Assembly (NCBI GenBank): GCA_004802705.1
Contig: SGPL01000056.1
Location: forward strand, 30,536 to 94,535
DNA from: Bondarzewia mesenterica
Taxonomy: Eukaryota; Basidiomycota; Agaricomycetes; Russulales; Bondarzewiaceae
Direction: 5' to 3'
DNA: 64,000 nucleotides
Positions 42,209 through 53,362 of the stretch are shown here, piece after piece. The position numbers were made by a program, and so were the translations under genes. Position 1 is the first letter of the stretch. Each line of letters starts with the position of its first letter. The notes beneath the pieces are model-generated. The model saw nothing but the letters and a program-made list of their open reading frames with translations, was not told the origin of the DNA and did no database searches.

Positions 42209-43681
42209 TCACAAACGGAATAGCTCTGGCTTCATGTTCTGTCCCACACCATGCAACTGTGATCAGCTTTAGTTGACAGGAAAGCGGCAGAGGCGTACCA
42301 TTTTACACAGACGTGCCATGAGCCCGCCAAGCTGGATCAGGGTCCCGACACCCTCAAGTATGCGCATGTGTGTAAAGCCAATCTCCTGAAGCTCAGGCAC
42401 ATTAGAATGTGCGTCGACAGGAAGACATGAATGCACTTACTTTGATGTACTCGAGCTTAGTGTATTCGGGTATCCTGTCAAAGGGGTCAATGCAACCTCA
42501 TTCTGGCGGCGTACCTTCGCACTTACTCGTCAAATGTTTTTACGACCCTGAAGATCGTCACAATGATATCCACTGCGCTGTACCCTTGGTCCCAGAGATC
42601 TGACAACTTTTCCATTGCCAGGTCAATGTTGCCTTTCATACACGCACGGATGATGGTCTGAACCACGATAGGGTGCGGTTGATCGCAGACTTTGAACACG
42701 TTGTCGCCAGAAACGAAGCCAAAGCCAGACCAAGTCGATTGAAGATTGTTGATCGCCTGACGCATGTCTCCCTCCGACGTAAAAATGAGCGCTGTCAGTC
42801 CGTCGTCGTTGTACTCCACCTTTACGAGATCGTAAGTGACTCCGTCCATTATTAGAGATGGGATGGCATCGACCGTACCTTCTCTTGTTCACAAATTTCC
42901 AGAAGACGCTTCAGGATTTCGGAGTCGCGAAGTTTCGCATATCGGAGAATAGCACAACGACTCTGTATTGGTTCGATGATTTTATTAGACAGGTTACACG
43001 CCAGGCAGAAGCGGGTGGTGTTCGAGAAAATCTCCATCGTTCGGCGAAGTGCTTGCTGTGCACCAGCTGTCATGCTTCACGCACTTAAAAATGAATAATA
43101 TCCTCTGCAAGTCATGAGAAAATCGCACCTATCAGCTTCGTCCAGAATCACAATTTTGTGTCGTCCTGGTGGCAGAGTGACTTTCTTCTGCGCAAAGGCC
43201 TTGATTTTGTTGCGGACAACATCTATCCCTCTGCGACGCAAAGCTATGGGAGCAGCAACAAGGCTAAAGTAAGGAGTTCGTACCTTTCATCAGATGCGTT
43301 AAGTTCTAGCACACCCTCCTTATAAGCGTCTCCCAAGAGCTGGTGTGCGAGACAGTGAATACTTGTCGTCTTTCCAATTCCTGGCAAGCCCTAGAAGAGC
43401 GTTAGATATTCGCTTGAGTTAGATAGCAACAGCTTTCCAGGACGTACTGAGATGATAAGGTGGGGAACATTGCCATCCTTTGCAATGATCTTTAACCGCT
43501 CTATCGTGTCTGAGTTCCCGACAACATCATCCAGCACATGTGGTCTGTATTTTTCTACCCTGTAAAGTAATGGTAAGCAAATCCTCAAACTACGGGATCA
43601 ATTGACTTACCACGGGAGTTCGTAGGGCACGTCCGTCCCGTTTGCTACTGCTTTCCCTTTGGCTGACGCGGAGGAAGACAT
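42209..43681 (-). CDS. RFC4: Replication factor C subunit Rfc4 (human RFC2 type)
   Basis: Rfc4 is an AAA+ subunit of the clamp loader that opens PCNA at primer ends; it also serves checkpoint loaders. Nine minus-strand exons: 43611-43681, 43448-43559, 43284-43390, 43129-43230, 42879-43074, 42527-42819, 42441-42474, 42299-42385 and 42209-42238, giving 343 residues. [17 protein letters not shown] opens the domain. Walker A is [10 protein letters not shown] (about 62) and Walker B is VILDEAD (about 125). [14 protein letters not shown], the arginine-finger QSRCAILRY and [12 protein letters not shown] follow. [14 protein letters not shown] near the end fits Rfc4 rather than Rfc2, Rfc3 or Rfc5. All junctions are GT-AG. 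The gene is head-to-head with the seryl-tRNA synthetase gene, 43 bp apart. Confidence 0.95.
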
Positions 43682-43724
43682 GAAAGACGCGTGCGTGACA
43701 GGGTGTGACAGGACGCGCCTTGAC
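43682..43724. promoter_or_regulatory. 43-bp bidirectional gap RFC4 / seryl-tRNA synthetase
   Basis: The two divergent start codons are 43 bp apart, so core promoters and leaders must overlap each other or the neighbour's coding sequence. Positional inference. Confidence 0.45.
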
Positions 43725-45348
43725 ATGGCTCCGTGTCTTCGCTGTGGCTTGACTCTTCACTGGCCGTTAGCCTCACGCTTGTCTGGTGTTTCACGTACTA
43801 GTGAGTGGTCAACATACTCTTCGCTCTCCGTTAATCAATCCTCAATAATAGGCCTGCGGGTCAGACATTTCTCCACCAATGATCCATCGTCATCCACCTT
43901 GCCAAAACCCCGCCTCGACTATCGAGGGATCTCCGAAAACGTGGTCTATAAATCTCACAACGCCTTCAATCGGAAGGCACCTGTCCCCGTTGGCGCCGTT
44001 CAGTCGATCGAACGTCTTTACAAAAGGCAAAAGGAGTTCCAACAGACTTTGAATTCCAAGAAACATGAGCAATCCCAGATCGGCGACCTGATTCGTGCAT
44101 CTGCAAAGGACCCAGAGGCCAAGAACAAAGCTCTTGAAAAAGCCAAAATCCTGAAGGCGGACGTTACTGCTCTTCAGACACAGTCATCCGAGGTTGCTGA
44201 TGACCTTCTATCTCTTGCACTCGTCGTCCCGAACGACACCCATCCTGACAGCCCTATCGGTGCCGAAACCGAGGCCGTCACTCTTTCCATGCACGGTCCA
44301 TCTCCATTGCCTGCTTCCCCGTCTCGAGACCACATCTCCATCGGCCGTGCACTTGGTCTTCTGGATTTTGAATCTGCCGCGACCGTCGCAGGTTCTTCAT
44401 GGTATTACCTCCTGAACGAAGGCGCTCTCCTCGAAATAGCACTTGTAAACTACGCTTTGTTCACCGCAGGCAAGCATGGTTTCACGCCCGTAACCACGCC
44501 GGATGTTGTGCGCTCAGACATTGCTCGACGGTGTGGATTCCAACCGCGTGACCCCGTCGCCGACCCCCCCGTGTCGCAGATGTACCACATCTCAGGATCC
44601 ACTGAGCCGGCTTCATCATCGACCGCACATCCGGAACTCGTGCTCTCAGGGACTGCGGAGATACCTCTTGCAGGCATGTTCGCAAATAAAGTCTTTGCCG
44701 AGCACGAGCTCCCTCGCAAAGTCGTCGGTCTCGGACGCGCATTTCGCGCTGAGGCCGGTGCTCGGGGCGCTGACACCCGTGGTCTGTATAGGGTCCATCA
44801 GTTCACTAAACTGGAGCTCTTCGTCGTTTCTGAGAACGACAGGAGTGAGGGTCTGATGGAAGAGATGCGGAAAATTCAGGTGGAGATTTTTGAGGGCCTT
44901 GGCCTCTCCTTCCGGTGAGGTTCTTTCCGACATACTTTCTGAAACATGAAATTGATCCATTTTCAGGGTGCTTGACATGCCTACGGAAGAGTTAGGCGCG
45001 AGCGCGTATAGAAAATATGACATGGAGGCATGGATGCCAGGTCGAGGAAGCTGGGGCGAGATTTCGTCGACATCTAACTGCACCGACTATCAATCTCGGC
45101 GACTACATATCCGATACCGCCCTGTCGCTTCTCTGTCATCAAGTTCAGCGTCGCCTTCACAGCACTCCAATCTTCCCTTTGCGCACACGTTGAATGGGAC
45201 AGCTGCGGCCGTTCCTCGACTCATAGTCGCCCTCCTCGAGAATGGGGCACGCTTCAATGAGGCCGGTAAGGTTGTGGGATTAGATTTGCCCCGAGCTCTC
45301 AAGCCGTTTTGGTTTGGAACTGCACGAGACACCATACACTGGATATGA
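43725..45348 (+). CDS. Mitochondrial seryl-tRNA synthetase
   Basis: This class II synthetase charges mitochondrial tRNA-Ser. Exons 43725-43800, 43852-44914 and 44967-45348 encode 506 residues. The start region is Arg/Ser/Leu-rich, a likely mitochondrial presequence, ending RHFSTN. The N-terminal helical arm reads [15 protein letters not shown] and continues with Lys/Ala-rich coiled coil. Motif 1 is in [20 protein letters not shown]. Motif 2 is [20 protein letters not shown] plus [13 protein letters not shown]. The serine pocket is [11 protein letters not shown]. Motif 3 is [39 protein letters not shown] is diagnostic of SerRS. The first intron (43801-43851) is 51 nt, in frame and stop-free, so the unspliced frame also stays open; intron removal is inferred from the GTGAGT donor and AATAG acceptor. 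Confidence 0.92.
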
Positions 45349-45639
45349 CGACCCTCGTGGCAGAAGCATTATCTCCTCCCTCTCTCCGCTCATCACATTC
45401 AGTTTGTCGGCAGGTTTGTCCGTCAGCTCGATGTTTCTTTGGGAATCCATCCATAAATAAGCCACAGATACGCAAGTACAGATCCAGCAAGCAGTTGACT
45501 TCGAATATCTAACAACATAATACGCTCACACCACAGAAAATATAATACCTTCTTGTACCCTCAGCTCAACTGCAATAACGATTCACGAATATTGACTTAC
45601 CATTATCATTCTTTCTTCAACAAACTTACACCCTAATAA

Positions 45640-47615
45640 TCAATCCGCGAAAGGATCCGCAAATGGGTCCTCTTCAACCTTGCTTCCACCTCGTTTCCCA
45701 TCAATCTCGTTATCCGAGACGTTGATATACGCCCGTCGAGACGACGGCCCAGCATGTTGATTGGACGTCTCCTCATCGGACTGATAGTCGCTGAAATCAG
45801 AGAGGGAGCCGCCACGACGATCATCGTCTGAGGAGTACGGTGCATTCGGTCGAATCGGAGGCGGAAGGTTCCTAAAAAAAATCGCCAACCGGTTAGCGCT
45901 CCATTTACTGCGCCTTCAAAGAATGACTTACCGCTGATCTCCCAAGGTTCCGAAGCTGAGATCCTGCAGGTCAGGATGGAGATGAGACTGAGCTTGTCGC
46001 GAGTCTGGATCCGAATCGTCCGCTTCACCCACTCGAATCCGGTTACGGACAGCTCGTTGAACCGCTGCACGCTGTTTTTCTTGCAGCTTGTTCAATTCCG
46101 AGCCGTGTATATTTGCAGCCGCAAGGCCCTCTTGCACATCGGCAACGTCCTGCTCAGTCACATCCGGTTTGGAGAGCTTCAGAGTTGCGGACATGTCAGT
46201 GAGAACATGAGGGGCAATTCAAATAAGGGGGATCTTACCTTGTCATAGGTTTCAAGTGCGGCAATTATTCGTTCGTTCGTCTCAATGAGACTGCCAATGA
46301 ATTCTTCATCTTCTACCAACTGATCGCAAAAATGAGCTTAACGGCCGTGCGATGGCTCAGATATGGCATACCTGGATGTACCGCACGATTTGCTTGCGGG
46401 CTTGTTTCGCCTTCTCCAGACACTCTTGCACACGCGCATTTGCTTGAAGGCTATCATGTTCGGTATTCACAAGCTTAAAGGCAATGAGGAGTGGAATTCT
46501 CGTTCAGCAAAAGAGAGAACGTACAGTTATTGCATTGATAAGGTTGCTAGCAGCAGACGAAGCATTAGCAATAGAATTAACGACCTGCGGTTTTTCCTAG
46601 ACAAAAAGATAATTAAAGTAAGTTTCTCTTCAATTGCGTGTAGATGCACAAACCTGCTCAAAGTTAAATAATTTCCTCCTCGTCTTATCAGTCGCTCTCT
46701 GCTTTCTTGCAGCCTCTTCTTTCTTTAATCGCTCCTTCTCTGCCTCTTTCTCAAGTTTTGCTTTCCTCTTCGCCTCTTCCTTTGCTGCCTTCTCCTCTCT
46801 CCTCTTTCTTTCGTGCTCGTTCTCCCTTTCCAAGGCTTCATGGTCTACAGAGCGCCTGACCGGTTCCGGCGGTCGGCACTGCTTGTAGAGGCTGGCGACG
46901 ATAGTCATATTATGATCGTCCTTAAACTGACTCTGCCAAGACGCGAGCACGGCAATGAGCTTCTTCTTCACTTTAGGGTCGGTTGTGGAGTCGGTGGCCA
47001 GATGTCGGATTGCGTCTGTCAGTTGTCCATCGGCAAATGTAGCTGTCATCGGGATGGAAGGCAATTACTTAGTGGTCAACTTGGGTCGGGAAGTGGCGCG
47101 TACTTTGAAATTTATGACCACAGTTCTCTACGAGTGCTTTCAAGATCTGTCAGGATCAGGCCATCAGCCTGAACGCTACGAAGGCCAATGGTATGCACTA
47201 ACCACCAGTGCACGATATTGTTGGTGAGCGTTGCCATGTTTGAGCTTCTTTCGGATAGCTCGAGATGCTTCTCCTGGTCTGCGGAGTGGAATGTTAGTGT
47301 AGGGAAAGACTGAAGAGCCCAAAGTCATTCACCCAGTAGGTTGGAGGTTTATGGAGTCAATTATTTCGGGTATCCTGAAGGCCTGACCGTGAGCAATAAC
47401 CGATAATAGGTGTTCATTAAGCATACCCGTCGTAAACTTCATCAGCATAGCCTGGTGCCGTCAAGATGTCAACCCATTCAGTGATCGAGGACTACAATCA
47501 TCGGCGGTGACTCGTTGCAACTGTGTTGCAGTCAAGCTGCTTGAACAGAACTCACTCGAGGTTTCTCTCGTCCAAAGGCCGCGGCGACTTGTTTTCCCAA
47601 ACCGATAGCAGACAT
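45640..47615 (-). CDS. LSB5: VHS-GAT endocytosis protein LSB5
   Basis: Lsb5 binds ubiquitin, Arf3 and actin regulators at endocytic sites. Eleven minus-strand exons: 47556-47615, 47427-47491, 47333-47374, 47203-47278, 47104-47146, 46654-47042, 46525-46596, 46372-46473, 46239-46319, 45932-46176 and 45640-45871, giving 468 residues. The VHS domain covers about 20-165 (SSITEWVDILTAPGYADEVY, EASRAIRKKLKHGN, LVILKALVENCG). A highly charged Glu/Lys coiled coil follows (about 180-235). The GAT domain covers about 240-340 (CLEKAKQARKQIVRYIQ, LIETNERIIAALETYDKL). The acidic tail ends DPFADPFAD, a repeat typical of endocytic adaptors. Together with SLA2, two actin-patch genes lie in this window, but far apart. 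Confidence 0.88.
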
Positions 47616-47834
47616 GGAGCGGATGAGGACCTTGCTGAAGTCAACTCAGGTCGACGATAATCCCTTTGCAATATGAATGTGACGTCACACAAGGATTCCG
47701 TCACGAATCAGGCACACCGGGAAATCCAAAGATCATCTCAAGGAGACCATTTAGTCCGAATAAAGTCTCGACATACCGAGAACTGCACATTTTGGTGCAT
47801 GCACAACATAGCACCAGTGACCGGAATCGTGTCG

Positions 47835-49087
47835 CTATCGCTTGCGCTCTGCACGCCACCTGTACACCCGAGGCTTGTACATCTTTTCGTCCACCACCCC
47901 CTTGCCCTGTGACTTCCTCTCGATATCGTCGACATCATCCTCACTTTTATCATCAACATCATCTACTTTCTCAACGCCCTGGAGCTTTTTCGAAGCACCC
48001 TTTCCCATCAACAGCTTCTGCATTTCCAGCTCTCGCACCGCATACCGGACCATCCGGTCTCGGGACAAACGCGCTGACAACTCCTTCAGAAGACGTCCGC
48101 GATGCTGCTATTATTCCATTCAATACCAGATAGTCCAAAGAAATTTTGTTTGACTTACCGTTGCAGCCTCTCTCCTCTCGTCTTCCGCGGACTCTCGTTC
48201 CACTCCTGTGCCCTCATTGAGTTTCGAGTGCTTTTTCCTGTGCTTGTCTTGATCTGTGGTCTTCCACCCCAGATCCACGTGCGTTACTTCCTCAACATCC
48301 ATAGCCGATTTATCGTCCTTGGATTTGCTGGTTTTCGAATGTAGTCGGGCTGCGCGAAATCAGACGGGTAACCGGAAGTGTAGCGGATAGTCAATGTACC
48401 TTCTTCCTCGTTCTCGGCAAAAATGATATGTTTTGCCGGTTGTTTTGACCGGGACTTTCTTTGTCTTTTACTTGAAGAACCAGCGATGACGCCGGCCTCC
48501 ATCAGAATCTCTAGTTCTTCCTCATCAAGCTCTTCTTCTCCGTCGTCTTCACCATTCAATGACTGTCCGGGCCGGAACAAGTCAGCCAGGGCGCTCAATT
48601 GGCTCTTCAACTTTTCAATTTTCTGGTAATAGCAGTAGCGGATGTCAACAGAAGAGAAGGGGTGAAACAGGCTAATTACTCACTTTCAAGCCCGCCGCTC
48701 TCACTGTGCGAATGTAATTCTCATCTTGACTTTTAAGCACTTTGACTATGTCCGCAGGAAGCGCTACACTTCCTCTATCCTGGATATGCACACCTCCCTA
48801 AATTTGCACGAACAATCAGTACCACCGAGATCCACCGCATGCAAAGCGTGAACTGAATGACTGACCTCCGTCCGCTGTCTGTTCATAGAAAAGTAGAACT
48901 CATCTTTATTCCTATCTGCCGCCTTCTGCTTCAAGCGTGTGATCCTGTCCTGCTTCGAGTGGTAGTCCCGCGCTCGCAAGACATAGTCTTTGTGCTTCTC
49001 GAGAATACCGAGTCGCGTGCGATGGGCGAGCTGGGAGCGCTCCTTGTGATTCCGACGATGGAGCGAGTTGCGAATGGAGGAAGACAT
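47835..49087 (-). CDS. UTP11: U3 snoRNP component Utp11
   Basis: Utp11 is part of the small-subunit processome that makes 18S rRNA. Minus-strand exons 48866-49087, 48684-48797, 48400-48622, 48159-48349 and 47835-48104 encode 339 residues. The N-terminus [20 protein letters not shown] plus [20 protein letters not shown] is the family hallmark. [18 protein letters not shown] follows. The middle carries an acidic stretch, then HVIF-like [13 protein letters not shown]. The C-terminal block is [20 protein letters not shown], ending in [10 protein letters not shown]. The last acceptor could be one of two AGs three bases apart (adding a Gln); the downstream one restores the common HR start. Length is near that of animal and fungal Utp11 with a longer acidic linker. 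It lies 219 bp upstream of LSB5 on the same strand. Confidence 0.92.
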
Positions 49088-49671
49088 ATCTCCTCAGCTG
49101 CGAGGTTTTCGCAAAGTAGTTTCCACGGGATCAAGCAGCTACACAGCCAGCAGCTGTATTGATTTCAAGCTGAGATCAGAGCCAATCGAAGCTGAATCAG
49201 CGCCCAGAATGCTTACGCGGAGTCGAGGCTGATGCACCCAATCAGCTTGCAAGGTCTTTGGGGCTACACAATTGAGGCGGCCATCGGGCGTTTACCGGAG
49301 ATTGCCGCTTTGCAGTGCGCCAACAGAGACAAATAAATGGTGATTGAGTCTAAGACGAGATCCAGAGGCCTGTTGAAGTAATAAAAAAAAGATGTTGTCT
49401 GTACGAGAAAGTCCTTCATCCTTCCCATGAGTCGAATGACGAGTGCCATTTCCGGAACGACATAGGCGGAGGAATCAGTGTACCTCCGGAGAGGTTTGCC
49501 AAAATGACGACAATGAACGTCAACACTGAGCTTACCAACCGCGAGAGCATTGCTGAGCAAGCCAGGGGAAGCCGCTCTTCGAGATGCGATAAATAGGTTC
49601 GAACATAGTTCTCTCTGCTAAGCTCGAGTCGCACCTCTCACTTACAGGCAGCCTCTCACCAAATTCTCGCG
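49088..49671. other. Divergent intergenic region
   Basis: This 584 bp between UTP11 and the epimerase-like gene must hold both promoters. A minus-strand open frame (49264-49560) has no domain and no splice support. No TATA element is convincing. Confidence 0.4.
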
Positions 49672-51159
49672 ATGTCCCCATCCACAACGCATATCTTCAT
49701 AACTGGCGTTACAGGTAAGTCGCGTCTCCGCGTTAAACGCTCAGCACTCAACCCCGCTTCTTTGACAATCTCCTTCTGGGTCAGGTTATATCGGCGGATC
49801 CGTCCTGCAGCGCCTCCTAAGCCATCCCAAGTCGGATACTTTCCAGATTACCGCGCTCATGCGGAACGAGGAGAAAGCGAAGAAGCTGCATTCCATCGGC
49901 GTCAAGAGTGTGATCGCGTCTTTGGATGATCTTGACCAGCTCGCAGATCTCGCTGCCGCGGCGAACGTGGTCATTCACACCGTCAGTCGAGTGTTTCCTT
50001 ACTATGTTAGGTTTGTATCGCGCGCATTACAGACGAGTTTGGCTTAGGCCGATGCGGACCATCTCCCCGCAGCTAAGGCCATCCTGAGCGGCATTAAGCA
50101 GCGGCACAAGAAGACTGGAGAAGTGCCTATCCTTATTCACACTGTAAGCCTTATCCCTCCCGCCCGTCCCTTGTTCGTTCCAAGTTGAACCTGTATCTTT
50201 TGTTTCAGTCCGGAACGGGTAAGTCGGTTCATCTAACATCATGACTACAAAGATCGTGCTCTGAGACATGCTGAACGTGCAAAGGTACTCTCACGGACGA
50301 TGCTGTTGGTGATAAAATCACGGACAAAATTTACCACGATTCTCGACCCGAAGAGATCGAGTCATTGCCAGACACTCAGCTTCATCGGAACGTCGACTTG
50401 GAGATTGTCAAAGCCGATACAGAGGGTAAAGTTGTCTTGTCGTATACAGATGCGTTCAAGCTGAATACCGGTCTACATAGGCTATGCTCGCACGTTCATC
50501 GTACTACCGTCGACAATTTACGGTATCGCAGAAGGTTCTCTCGTCGACCTTGGAATCCAGAACCCGTACTCGATCCAAATCCCTTGGTTGATCAAAGCGT
50601 CTCTCGATAGAAAACATGCAGGCGTAGTCGGAGAAGGCAAGAACTTCTGGCCAAATGTCCATATAGCTGAAGGTCGGAGCACTCTCCTCGATGTCAACTA
50701 GATTTTCTGACCCTCTCCTTGCTCTGCATTTTTCTGAACCGACAGTGGCGGATCTATTCATCGTGATTTTGAGTGCTGCCCTTGCAGATCCGCAGACACC
50801 GCACGGTCGCGAGGGTTTCTACTTTGGCGAGAATGGCGAACATGTTATGTATGATGTCTCGAAAGAGATTGGCAAGGCTATGGTCGAGCTCGGTTTAGCA
50901 AAGAGCTCGGAGCCGACTCCATTCTCTCCTGAAGAGAATCAGAAGTACTTCGGGGTATGTTCCGGCACCACATCTTACTACGGAACGTACTGATAGATTG
51001 ATTTCGTAGGGCACGTACCTCGGCACGAACTCCCGTGCACGGGCGGAGCGCGGAAGAGCACTAGGATGGAAACCGGTCAAGACGACGAAGGACATGTTGG
51101 CCAGCATCAAGCCGGAGGTGGAGATTATTGTCGAGTTGTCGAAGAGCCATCCTCAATAG
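49672..51159 (+). CDS. NAD(P)-binding epimerase / NmrA-like protein
   Basis: Exons 49672-49714, 49785-49981, 50048-50143, 50209-50218, 50285-50425, 50481-50672, 50746-50954 and 51010-51159 give 345 residues of an atypical/extended short-chain dehydrogenase. The dinucleotide site is FITGVTGYIGGSVLQRL at the N-terminus. Then come ITALMRNEEKAKKL, VVIHTADADH and IHTSGTGTLTDD (the Ser/Thr of strand 5). ARTFIVLPSTIYGIAEG replaces the canonical Tyr-x-x-x-Lys helix with an unusual YGIAEG turn. The C-terminus holds substrate-site segments (GEGKNFWPNVHIAEVADLF) and YLGTNSRARAERGRALGWKP, a motif of epimerase-like proteins. Substrate unknown. The exon at 50209-50218 is only 10 nt. Likely cytosolic. Confidence 0.88.
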
Positions 51160-51835
51160 TGGCCTGTGTGAATACTGGAGCTAATTAATTAGTAGCATGC
51201 ATTGTATCGCTATCCTTGTGTGTATGATATGTACGTATTCCTGTCATCTCTACGTACTGTACAAATGAAGAACGTTCAGTGATGAATACTGGATGAGTCT
51301 CGGAAATGATCGATTAATGAAAGACCTAGTCTCCGTAGCGACCTACACAGAAGACAGTCGTTCTGTGTTACGTAGAACGAGTTTTCTCCAACAGAGTTTT
51401 CTTTATTTGTGCACGCATTATTCGGGAATACCCGGTTAAGTGACGATGCCACAATTACGACCTGTGGTAGACCTTGCAAGCAAGGTAACTTGTATTAGCT
51501 TCATTCCAATCGAAGCTCTGGCCGTGTAGACAAGCTATTCAAAGTGACTTGAACAAAGTCGCGAATTAAACAGACGAGCTTGCCCAAAATAGGTAATGTA
51601 TTTGAGTTAACTTAGTGTGTGAATCTGTCGAAAGCGGCAAAGCATGAACAGTGACATATCGACAGAACAGGCTCACAAACCGTACTCGCATTGGGAAATT
51701 GAATAGGAAGTATGTTACGATTTACAAAAGGCTAGAATAAAAGTGACACCATCATCAAGTTGAAACGTTGAAGGCGAAAAATTTGCACAAAAAACAACGA
51801 ATCATTAAACCACTCGAGACGTCCTTAGCTCAAGA
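51160..51835. other. Convergent 3' region
   Basis: This 676 bp lies between the stops of the epimerase-like gene and the DNA-binding protein gene. It is AT-rich with no supported exon and should contain poly(A) sites for both. Confidence 0.4.
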
Positions 51836-53143
51836 CTATTCCTCATCCTGCTCTTCACCCGATCCACTTTCACTCGGCCCTCCCTCGTCCATCTGTACAG
51901 AATCATTCACAGGCGGCACAAGTCCGGCCCCTTCGTGCTGCTGGTGCTGTGGCTGTGACTGTAGTGGCAGCGTCATCATGGGCATTGGCTGCGCCGGGGC
52001 TTGCACAGGGCTCTCGAAGTACATGCGCATGAGCACGCTCTCCAACGCAGCCACAGAGGGCGGAGGGTACTCAAAGTGCCGCGCATGCCCGCGAATGCCG
52101 AGGAAGAGCGTCTCCAAACGGTCCCACCTCTCGCGCTCCATCCTCCCGCGATCCGTCTGATCAACCGGCGCCGGCGGCTGCGCAGGCAAGGTTCCGAGAC
52201 CCGGAGGAGCTGGCATAGACATAGATGGAAAGTGTGGATAGGGCGAGAACCCATTCGGGTGCTGAGGAGGCTGCGCGCGCATGGGCGGAGAACCTCCGGA
52301 CTGGAGGGGCGTGGATGCATACTGAATGGGCGGTGCGGGAGTGAGGGCATGGCTGATACTGGAAGTCGACGCGTTAGGCTGTGGAGTGGACGAGCTTTCG
52401 GCCAATCCAGCTTCAGGATCTGCACCTGCTGCAGCTGCGCGACGACCGCGTCTCGTGTATGGCAAGTTGGCTAAACCGACTTCGTGCGAATGTTGAGAGA
52501 CATCTAGTGGCAACGTCAATTGACGAGACTTGATATGTACAACGCGCACTTACAACAGACACGAATCTCTTCAGTATCGAAATAAGTCTTGTAGCTGATG
52601 GACGCGGGACATCCCCTGCCCTCTAACTGGACCCGTTGACTCGTGTCAGCACCTCGCGAGTATAGGCAAAGATACTCAACATACTTTTCGACTAGGTACC
52701 TTCCGCACTCTGTCCGGAAACTTCTTGACATACTTCTTCCTCCCACTCCTCGAATGACGAGCGCAGACTAGCTTGACGTGGTCCTTGAATCGTGGAGGTA
52801 CGGCCTTCGACCCATGAGTATCCCCTTTTACAAACTCAACCATCTTCTCGCTCTCTTCCCTCAACCTCCAAACTTGGAAGCTGTCCATATTCTCGAACAC
52901 CAAGGTATATCCGTCATTCATGTCTCCCGACCCATAAGGACCTCTGTTAGATCCCCGACTGCCGCCATCAACGGTCTGAAGCTGAAATTGCGGATCGGGA
53001 GCGGTCGCCACCTGGAGAGGAGTAGAAACGGACTGTGCTGGAGGAGTATATTGATGAGGAGTAAAAGTTTGTGGCGGTTGTGGTGGCTGCTGGGGAATGT
53101 GCTGAATAGGCACCCCGTCCAGACGGAAATTTTGGAAGCTCAT
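51836..53143 (-). CDS. WRKY-GCM1-like DNA-binding protein
   Basis: Minus-strand exons 52700-53143, 52554-52626 and 51836-52503 give 394 residues. The N-terminus is Gln/Pro-rich (PIQHIPQQPPQPPQTFTPHQ). Residues about 85-190 form a compact basic domain: VFENMDSFQVWRLREESEKM, KDHVKLVCARHSRSGRKKYV, GRGCPASISYKTYFDTEEIR and VCYVSQHSHEVGLANLPYTR. The pattern of Cys/His residues ending in H-x-H resembles the WRKY-GCM1/FAR1 zinc fold often derived from mutator-like transposases. The rest is Pro/Ser/Ala-rich with an acidic C-terminus, suiting an activation region. A transcription-factor role is inferred from fold-like spacing and composition. Its transposase-like DNA-binding domain is spliced and intact, arguing for a domesticated gene rather than a mobile element. 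Confidence 0.75.
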
Positions 53144-53362
53144 TGTTCTTGCTGCAAATCTGGTCTCTTTCTCGTCCCAACAACCCGAAGCGGCATATTC
53201 TCCAGAACTGTCACGCATGTCACAAACACCTCCGGCGCTCACTCCGACTCGGCCGAATGCTATATGAATAAGAGTCCATGCTCAAAATACTAGGTATGAG
53301 ATATGCAGCGGTCCATAGATGATGGAGCAAATAAATGCAGATGCCACAGGCTTCCTTTCCTT

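Noticed and set aside
45640..49087. LSB5 and UTP11 as one transcription unit or functional pair
   Set aside because: They are separated by 219 bp with their own starts and act in unrelated processes (endocytosis, ribosome assembly).
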